Shown here: positions 45,120 to 50,830 of the stretch, one piece after another
How the letters are laid out: the number at the start of each line of letters is the position of its first letter
Numbering within the stretch: the first letter of the stretch is position 1
Assembly (NCBI GenBank): GCA_947629235.1
Contig: CANRCX010000010.1
Coordinates: forward strand, 1-50,830
Length of the DNA: 50,830 bases
Direction: 5' to 3'
DNA from: an uncultured Bacilli bacterium
GTDB lineage: Bacteria; Bacillota_I; Bacilli_A; RF39; UBA660
Notes under the pieces: generated by a model
Databases searched by the model: none
What the model saw: the letters and a program-made list of their open reading frames with translations, nothing else
Told to the model about the DNA's origin: nothing
Translations under genes and position numbers: made by a program

Positions 45120-46412
45120 ATGAAATATTGTACTAATTGTGGAGCTGAATTAAGTGAAGAAGATAAATTTTGTGAAAAGTGTGGTAAAGCAGTAAAAAAA
45201 TCAAAAGAAAAAGAAGAAAAAGAAGAGAAAGAAGAGAAAGAAAATCATACATCAAAAAGACAAAATCAAAAAGAAAATACAGATTCTACTATAGTATGTC
45301 CTAATTGTGGAGCAATTCTAAAATCTTTTGAATCTTATTGTGAATTTTGTAGATGTGAAATAAGAAACACTTCAACAACATCTTCAATAAAAAAATTTGC
45401 TGAAGGCTTAAGAGAAATAAAAGAAAGAAAACTTCCTAAATATGTAGCAGAAGATTCATTAATAAAAAAAATAACTGGTAAAGGATTTAGAGAAGATAAA
45501 GAAAGAGAAGAGTTTGAAAGTGCAGCACAAGAAGAAAGAATAGAAGAAATAGCTAGTTATATAAAAAATTATCCTATACCTAATGCAAAAGAAGATTTAC
45601 TTGAATTTATGATATTAGCTGAAACAAATATTAAATCTGAAAATGAAGAAATTATTAAAGATTCATGGATACATAAAATGGATCAAATATATAAAAAAGC
45701 AAATATATCAATTAAAAGTCAAAATGAATTAAAAGAAATAGAAGACATTTATAATAAATGTAGAAAAAAAATAAAGAAAGAAACAACAATAGATTATATA
45801 ATAATTGCAGTATTACTTATACTACCAATATTAATATTCATTATTTATGTTAATTTCTTAATATTTTTAGGTATATTATTTTTAGCATTAAGTATATCAT
45901 CATTCATATTTTATAGATTAAAAGGAAAAAATATTAAATTTTTAAAGGATAAAGAAAAAATAGTATATATAGTATGTGCTGTTATATTATTAATTTCAAT
46001 TATATTTTTTATAATTGGAGCAGTTAGAAAAACTGATGAAGATAGAATAATTGAAGATTATTATAATGAAGCTATAGTAAAATATAATGTTGAAATTAAT
46101 ATTCAATTTGAAGAAAATATTTTATTTAATCGATATGATGTTGAATTATTAGCTTATGATCAAAAAGCTATGTTATTGCATGGAGAGAATAAAACAATTA
46201 ATTTTAAATTACCTAATGGTATTCATAAATTAAAATTTAAAAATGCAGATAATGAAAGTTATGATACTATTAATTTAACAGTTAATGGAAATACAAAAGT
46301 TGATTATAAAATATCTTGTCATACAGATGAAATAAAAATAAGAGAATTATCTGTTGAATATATAGATAAAACAGATCAAGAACCATCACAAGAAAATGTT
46401 GATACAGAATAA
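45120..46412 (+). CDS. Double zinc-ribbon membrane protein (430 aa)
   Basis: CTNCGAELSEEDKFCEKCGK (3-22) and CPNCG ... CEFCRCEI (about 60-80) are two four-Cys ribbons joined by a Lys/Glu run. A helical region follows, then four transmembrane helices in two pairs (about 225-270 and 285-305), and a C-terminal domain of about 120 residues resembling a PEGA/Ig-like beta unit (LPNGIHKLKFKNADNESY). The function is unknown; such proteins often scaffold membrane stress or envelope complexes. GGTGGTG lies before the ATG. Confidence 0.6.
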   Translation: MKYCTNCGAELSEEDKFCEKCGKAVKKSKEKEEKEEKEEKENHTSKRQNQKENTDSTIVCPNCGAILKSFESYCEFCRCEIRNTSTTSSIKKFAEGLREIKERKLPKYVAEDSLIKKITGKGFREDKEREEFESAAQEERIEEIASYIKNYPIPNAKEDLLEFMILAETNIKSENEEIIKDSWIHKMDQIYKKANISIKSQNELKEIEDIYNKCRKKIKKETTIDYIIIAVLLILPILIFIIYVNFLIFLGILFLALSISSFIFYRLKGKNIKFLKDKEKIVYIVCAVILLISIIFFIIGAVRKTDEDRIIEDYYNEAIVKYNVEINIQFEENILFNRYDVELLAYDQKAMLLHGENKTINFKLPNGIHKLKFKNADNESYDTINLTVNGNTKVDYKISCHTDEIKIRELSVEYIDKTDQEPSQENVDTE

Positions 46413-46437
46413 AAAATTGGTAAAAAACCAATTTTTA
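46413..46437. terminator. Bidirectional terminator
   Basis: A 9-bp stem (AAAAATTGG with CCAATTTTT) has a 7-nt A-rich loop and lies between convergent genes. It serves the zinc-ribbon gene (+) and the DUF2207-like gene (-). Confidence 0.75.
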
Positions 46438-46451
46438 ATTTGCTTAAAATG

Positions 46452-47831
46452 TTAATTTTCTGATGGTGGTTCTTCAATCATAACATTTCTTAAATATTTA
46501 TATAAATTATCAAATTCTTTTATATCAAATTCTTTTGAACAAATATACCAATTTGGAGCAGTTAAATTAACATCTTTATACTTTTTTATCCATTCATCAT
46601 TCATATCTAATACATAAGAAAAAGGTAAAATATCATAAAATTCATTATAGTCTTTTGAAATTCCTAAAGTTAGAAGAAAGTTTTTATATCCACGAAGTTT
46701 TCCTAATACTTCATTTCCATATTTTGTTGTATTTGGTAAAAAATGTAAACAAACAAGCATTCCTAAAATACATACTAATTCTATATATTGTGCTATTAAA
46801 TAGAATGAATCAATTATTAAAATAGGATAAATTACAAATCTCCAAAGTATAAATAGAAATATAAAAGCGACCCCACCATATAATAATTTAGTACTAATCG
46901 AATTAGATGTTACATTTAAAAATATATTTTCAAATATTGTAAGTAATATAATAGAAAATAAAAATACTAAGGAAAAAACAGTAACTAAATCATAAATATT
47001 ATATTTACATACAGGTGGTATTGTTACTGCTAGATATGTAAATACAATAATTAATAAAATATAATATTTTTTATTTATAGATGATTCTTTTTGTACTTTA
47101 AATCTATTTTCTTTTGAATTAATATGTGTTAGTATTCTATTTATTGTTTTATAAAATTCATATTTTATATCTCTTAATTTTATTTCATTTTTAAACCAAA
47201 ATAAACTATTCATAAATAATTCTTCATATTCATTATTACCATCATATTCTTTTACTTTTTTAATAATTAAATTTTCTTTTGGAAAACTATTTTTATCAAT
47301 TGTTTTTTCAATATGTTTATATTCATTTGGATTATTTAAATCTTTATAAATATTTAACATATTTTCATAATATTTAATTTTTTTTGAATTAGGATTGTTT
47401 TTCTTTTCTAATTCTATTTTATTCTCTAATTCTAATATTTTTTTGTTTGCATTTTTAATTGATTTATCATCCAAAATTACTTTTTCTTGATTTGAATCAG
47501 TCTCTTTATCAATTATTTGAATATATCCTTTATTTGCTAAATATATAAGCAAAGATACTACATCATATTTTGTTGCTTTTCCTTTATATAAAAGTGCTGT
47601 TTCTAAACTGTTTAAATCATGTGGTAAATAAAATTCTACTGTTTCGATTACTTGTTCATTCTTTCCATATTTATACCATATTAATATTGACATTATTAAA
47701 CCAACTATTGGTATAACAAATAATATATAAGCAAATATAGTATGATGTATTTCATTTTCATATGCAAAAATATGAAATGGAATAAATAGAAAAAAAGTAA
47801 ATGCTAAAAAATATTTTAATTTGTTTTTCAT
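46452..47831 (-). CDS. DUF2207-like membrane protein lacking the usual N-domain (459 aa)
   Basis: A signal peptide-like N-terminus (to about residue 24) and one helix (32-52) precede a cytoplasmic winged-helix-like segment LPHDLNSLETALLYKGKATK, then YDVVSLLIYLANKGYIQI, which is the conserved C-terminal half of DUF2207 proteins. A coiled coil, then two helix pairs (about 255-310 and 320-355) and a GYKNFLLTLGISKDYNEFYD segment near the end also fit. The large extracytoplasmic beta domain normally first in the family is absent. The function is unknown. It is the only minus-strand cargo of element 2. Confidence 0.65.
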   Translation of the reverse strand: MKNKLKYFLAFTFFLFIPFHIFAYENEIHHTIFAYILFVIPIVGLIMSILIWYKYGKNEQVIETVEFYLPHDLNSLETALLYKGKATKYDVVSLLIYLANKGYIQIIDKETDSNQEKVILDDKSIKNANKKILELENKIELEKKNNPNSKKIKYYENMLNIYKDLNNPNEYKHIEKTIDKNSFPKENLIIKKVKEYDGNNEYEELFMNSLFWFKNEIKLRDIKYEFYKTINRILTHINSKENRFKVQKESSINKKYYILLIIVFTYLAVTIPPVCKYNIYDLVTVFSLVFLFSIILLTIFENIFLNVTSNSISTKLLYGGVAFIFLFILWRFVIYPILIIDSFYLIAQYIELVCILGMLVCLHFLPNTTKYGNEVLGKLRGYKNFLLTLGISKDYNEFYDILPFSYVLDMNDEWIKKYKDVNLTAPNWYICSKEFDIKEFDNLYKYLRNVMIEEPPSEN

Positions 47832-47931
47832 AAATTCCTCTACTATAATTTTATTTATATATTTAGTTTAACATATTTATTATAAAATTTTTACTTTAAA
47901 ATATTTAATTTTACTAATATGTACAAAAATT

Positions 47932-47956
47932 CAGACTTTCTTTTATTACATTTTGT
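47932..47956. repeat. Right terminal inverted repeat of element 2
   Basis: On the minus strand it begins ACAAAATGTAATAAAAGAAA and matches 42027-42051 at 20 of 25 positions. It adjoins the GA core of the interrupted Glu codon. Confidence 0.85.
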
Positions 47957-48540
47957 TCAAATAAGTTTACAAAGTCACCTTGTCCACCAATAAATGCACC
48001 AGTAAGTCCTGCAAATTCTACACTAGTATCAATGTTTACTTTGTTTTTATCAATATTTGATTCTTTTAGTGCATATTCAAACATCATAAGTGGCATACCA
48101 GCACTTCTTCCAGCTAGAACAGTTTTACCAATTAACATGTCCATTGTAAAGTTGTCTTTTAGTTTACAATCTCCTACTAAAAATTGACCATCTCTTTTTG
48201 TTAATGATGCAAAAGTTAGTAATTTTTGTTTTGAATTATTGTAAACATAAATAGTTGCTTCTGGTCCAGAAAATCCAATATCAGCATCTTTTGATATAAC
48301 TGATGTTGCAACTTTATCTGCTCCTGGAGTTAATAATACTTCAACATCAATATTTTCATCTTTAAAATAACCTTTTTCAATTGACACATACCATGGTGCA
48401 TAAAACACTGAATGTGTAACTTCACTGACAACTACTTTGTCAAGTTTATTATCATCTTTATCATTTACATAAATTCCTACAATAATACTAATTCCAATAA
48501 TAATTATTGCTGCTACTATAGTTAAAATTATTTTTTTCAT
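47957..48540 (-). pseudogene. ABC importer binding protein, N-terminal fragment (cut off by element 2)
   Basis: A signal sequence/anchor (3-24, no lipobox Cys) precedes an NMT1/SsuA-type N-lobe: EVTHSVFYAPWYVSIEKGYF, DADIGFSGPEATIYVY, GKTVLAGRSAGMPLMMFEYA and GGQGDFVNLFE. After the GA core, translation runs into element 2 for 14 foreign residues. Homologues continue FEPNA, exactly the start of the 41615-42026 fragment. GAAAGGAAGG lies before the ATG, and TATAAT is visible about 40 bp upstream on the minus strand. The stable N-lobe alone should not transport. Confidence 0.9.
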
Positions 48541-48640
48541 AAGTTACCTTCCTTTCTTTCATAGTATTATATTCTAAACATAATTAATTGTTATAAATTT
48601 ACTATTTTTAAAATGTTTGCTATAAAAAAAATAAAATAAA

Positions 48641-48649
48641 TGTTATAAT
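48641..48649 (+). promoter_or_regulatory. Extended -10 promoter of pcrA
   Basis: TGTTATAAT is a perfect extended -10 located 19 bp before the start codon, with AAGAGG as ribosome site. The intergenic region is shared with the divergent ABC operon promoter. No TPP or other riboswitch-like structure is evident in it. Confidence 0.6.
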
Positions 48650-48668
48650 TTTTTAAGAGGTAAATAGT

Positions 48669-50753
48669 ATGACACTAAATGAAAAGCAAATTGAAGCAAT
48701 TGAGCATAAAGATGGACCTTGTTTAGTACTAGCAGGAGCTGGAAGTGGAAAAACAAGAGTACTAACTGAAAGAATAATAAAATTAATTGATGAAGGAGTA
48801 AGTCCTTATAATATTTTAGCTATAACATTTACAAATAAAGCAGCTAAAGAAATGAGAGATAGAGTAGAATTAAAATTAGGTACTAGTACTGATTCTATTT
48901 TTATTGGAACTTTTCATTCATTTGGACTTAGAATATTAAGAGAAAATTATAGAGAAGTAGGATATACTTCAAATATTACAATACTTGATAGTGATGATAC
49001 TAAATCATTAATAAAAAGAATTATAAAAGAAATGGATTTAGATCCAAAAGATTATGATATAAAACATATAATATCAAGAATTAGTAGTTCTAAAAATGAT
49101 GGAATTACACCTAGTGAATATAATAGATTATTCTTAAGAGAAGATGATAAAGTAATTGCAATAATATATGAAAAATATTTAAAATTATTAAAAGAAAATA
49201 ATTCTGTTGATTTTGATGATTTATTGTTAAAACCAGTAGAATTATTTAAAAAATATCCAGAAATATTAGATAAATATCAAACAAGATTTAAATATATTTT
49301 AGTAGATGAATATCAAGATACTAATAGTATTCAATATGAATTATGTAAAATACTTGCAAGTAGATATAAAAATATATTTGTAGTAGGAGATTCTAATCAA
49401 TCAATATATTCATGGAGAAATGCTGATTATAGAAATATATTAAATTTTGAAAAAGATTATAAAAATACAAAAGTAGTTTTACTTGAAGAAAATTATAGAA
49501 GTACAAATAATATTTTAAAAGCAGCAAATTCTGTTATAAAAAATAATAATGAAGGTAAAAAATTAAATCTATGGACTTCTTCTGGTGATGGAGAAAAGAT
49601 TGATTATATTAGAGTAGATGATGAAATAAAAGAAGCACATTATGTTACTAGTAAGATAAAAGATTTAGTTACACTTGGATATAATTATAATGATTTTGCT
49701 ATACTTTATAGAACAAATGCTCAAAGTAGAGTTATAGAAAATGAATTTCTTAATAGTAGTATTCCATATAATATTATAGGTAGTTATTACTTTTATAATA
49801 GAAAAGAAATAAAAGATTTAATAGCATATTTAAATTTAATTTATAATTCAAATGATTCTGTTAGTTTAGAAAGAGTTATTAATACTCCTAAAAGGGGAAT
49901 TGGTTCTAAAACAATAGAAGCATTAAGAGAAAAAGCAGAATTAAATAATATATCTATGTTTGATGCAATTGAATCAGGAAAAGAAGCAGAATGGAAAAAT
50001 ATAATTATAGAATTAAAAGAAGATTCAAATAATTTAAGTTTACCTGATTTAATTGAAGATGTTCTTGTTAAAACTGGACTTAGAATGGAATATGAAAATA
50101 ATAAATCACTTGAAAATGAAGCTAAAATAGAAAACTTAAATGAATTTAAAAGTGTAGCAGTTGCAAATGAAGAAAGTGGTATTTATGATTTAGAAACATT
50201 TTTAGAAAATATACTTTTAGTAAGTGATGCAGGACAATATAAAGAAAATAAAGAAGCAGTTAATTTAATGACATTACATTCTGCTAAAGGACTTGAATTT
50301 AAAGTGGTATTTATATTAGGAATGGAAGAAGGAATATTCCCACATATGAGAAGTTTTGAAAATGAAAGTGAACTTGAAGAAGAAAGAAGACTTTGTTATG
50401 TAGGAATTACTCGTGCTAAAACTAAATTATATTTACTTAGTGCAAGAAGTAGAACATTATATGGAAAAACAAGTGGTACTATAGAAAGTAGATTTATTAA
50501 AGAAATAGATCCAAGTTTATTAAATATTACAGATACAAAGAAAGAACATATTCAAACTAAAGAATCTAAAATAGTAAGTAATATGTATAATGAAACATCA
50601 GATGAAATAAAAGCAGGGGATAAAGTTATTCATACTGTATTTGGAGAAGGAGTAGTTATAAATGTTAGTGGTGGTATAGCTACTATTGCTTTTTCTCATA
50701 AAATAGGTATTAAAACTATTGCAGCAAATCACAAATATTTAACAAAGAAATAG
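48669..50753 (+). CDS. pcrA: ATP-dependent DNA helicase PcrA (UvrD family, 694 aa)
   Basis: A 3'-5' helicase for repair and replication-fork maintenance. Motifs in order: LNEKQIEAI (Q), GAGSGKT (Ia), ITFTNKAAKEM, IFIGTFHSFGLRIL, ILVDEYQDTN (II), VVGDSNQSIYSWRNAD (III), LEENYRST (IV), LMTLHSAKGLEF (V) and YVGITRAK (VI). It ends with the GDKVIHTVFGEGVV Tudor-like C-terminal domain that binds RNA polymerase in PcrA. The length is a little under the usual 720-750. It is a chromosomal gene, undisturbed, and marks the right border of the backbone. Confidence 0.97.
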   Translation: MTLNEKQIEAIEHKDGPCLVLAGAGSGKTRVLTERIIKLIDEGVSPYNILAITFTNKAAKEMRDRVELKLGTSTDSIFIGTFHSFGLRILRENYREVGYTSNITILDSDDTKSLIKRIIKEMDLDPKDYDIKHIISRISSSKNDGITPSEYNRLFLREDDKVIAIIYEKYLKLLKENNSVDFDDLLLKPVELFKKYPEILDKYQTRFKYILVDEYQDTNSIQYELCKILASRYKNIFVVGDSNQSIYSWRNADYRNILNFEKDYKNTKVVLLEENYRSTNNILKAANSVIKNNNEGKKLNLWTSSGDGEKIDYIRVDDEIKEAHYVTSKIKDLVTLGYNYNDFAILYRTNAQSRVIENEFLNSSIPYNIIGSYYFYNRKEIKDLIAYLNLIYNSNDSVSLERVINTPKRGIGSKTIEALREKAELNNISMFDAIESGKEAEWKNIIIELKEDSNNLSLPDLIEDVLVKTGLRMEYENNKSLENEAKIENLNEFKSVAVANEESGIYDLETFLENILLVSDAGQYKENKEAVNLMTLHSAKGLEFKVVFILGMEEGIFPHMRSFENESELEEERRLCYVGITRAKTKLYLLSARSRTLYGKTSGTIESRFIKEIDPSLLNITDTKKEHIQTKESKIVSNMYNETSDEIKAGDKVIHTVFGEGVVINVSGGIATIAFSHKIGIKTIAANHKYLTKK

Positions 50754-50830
50754 GTTAGTGTAGAATAAGTGTGGAGATTTAACTCCTAAAAAATAAGAAA
50801 TATAATTATATAAAAATATTAATATGTAAA

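Larger units (their letters stand above)
42025..47956. mobile_element. Element 2: 5.9-kb serine-recombinase transposon
   Basis: The unit is bounded by a GA core (TC on plus at 42025-42026 and 47957-47958) and 25-bp inverted repeats. It carries a small ORF, a 540-aa large serine recombinase, a NahK-like kinase, a zinc-ribbon membrane protein and a DUF2207-like protein. There are no transfer genes. It interrupts the binding-protein gene at F-E/P-N. The GA core is the same dinucleotide used by TnpX/TndX of Tn4451/Tn5397. Confidence 0.88.

Noticed and set aside
42031-47952. Long palindrome that would arise by joining the two element 2 ends inside the repeats
   Set aside because: It would place a 35-bp near-palindrome in the binding-protein gene. 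The FE-PNA join at GA is family-like, so the palindromic arms belong to the element.
48541-48668. Riboswitch (for example TPP) before the importer operon
   Set aside because: The shared 128-bp promoter region is AT-rich without conserved riboswitch segments or stable multi-stem folding.
1-50830. TGA-as-Trp (Mycoplasma) genetic code
   Set aside because: Conserved proteins end at TGA (for example VirD4 at 29638-29640) and Trp is encoded by TGG throughout.
1-50830. tRNA or rRNA genes as integration targets
   Set aside because: No cloverleaf or rRNA-like segment was seen; both elements sit in protein-coding genes.

Overview
The window comes from a very AT-rich, low-GC Gram-positive-type bacterium. 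Shine-Dalgarno sites are GGAGG-like, and TGA acts as a stop, so the standard bacterial code applies rather than a Mycoplasma code. Sortase/SpaA-type surface biology, a LytM (M23) peptidase in the transfer module and an N-acetylhexosamine kinase suggest a walled, host-associated Bacillota, probably gut. No rRNA or other taxonomic anchor is present, so the lineage is open.

The chromosomal backbone is small: pcrA (48669-50753, +) and a divergent three-gene ABC importer operon on the minus strand, in the order binding protein, ATPase, permease. Two different large-serine-recombinase elements have split two of its genes. Element 1 is a 40.0-kb integrative conjugative element (ICE, 271-40271) inside the permease gene. 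Its permease pieces are 40272-40882 and 108-272, and they rejoin in frame across a GG core. Element 2 is a 5.9-kb transposon-like unit (42025-47956) inside the binding-protein gene. Its pieces are 47957-48540 and 41615-42026, and they rejoin across a GA core. Each element has imperfect terminal inverted repeats (20/24 and 20/25 matches). The binding-protein remnant also carries a +1 frameshift in a homopolymer, so the operon is decaying. Only the ATPase is intact.

Element 1, left to right. First comes a regulatory/cargo zone (0.3-11 kb): a zinc-ribbon protein, three HTH regulators, and what looks like an antimicrobial-peptide-type ABC module with an ATPase, three membrane subunits, a membrane-tethered HTH sensor, a one-polypeptide ATPase/FtsX exporter and small membrane proteins. 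A sigma-like regulator follows (11.4 kb). Next is a 1229-residue surface protein (12.0-15.7 kb) that appears to fuse a thioester adhesin, SpaA-like repeats, a sorting-signal-like segment and a sortase domain. The transfer operon (15.7-22.5 kb) encodes a resolvase-like protein without catalytic residues, an OB-fold protein, VirB2-, VirB6- and VirB3-like proteins, VirB4 and an M23 peptidase. A structured oriT candidate (22.57-22.82 kb) has 22-bp-phased repeats and precedes two ribbon-helix-helix proteins, an IS3-type HTH protein and a MobL-like relaxase. A second operon (26.2-36.8 kb) encodes small accessory proteins, the VirD4 coupling ATPase, a 2097-residue methylase/SNF2-helicase fusion and another OB-fold protein. 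The right end holds a short HTH Rep-like protein, a third OB-fold protein, and the integrase, which apparently starts at ATA.

Element 2 carries its recombinase with a small partner ORF, a NahK-like sugar kinase behind a consensus promoter, a double zinc-ribbon membrane protein and a DUF2207-like membrane protein.
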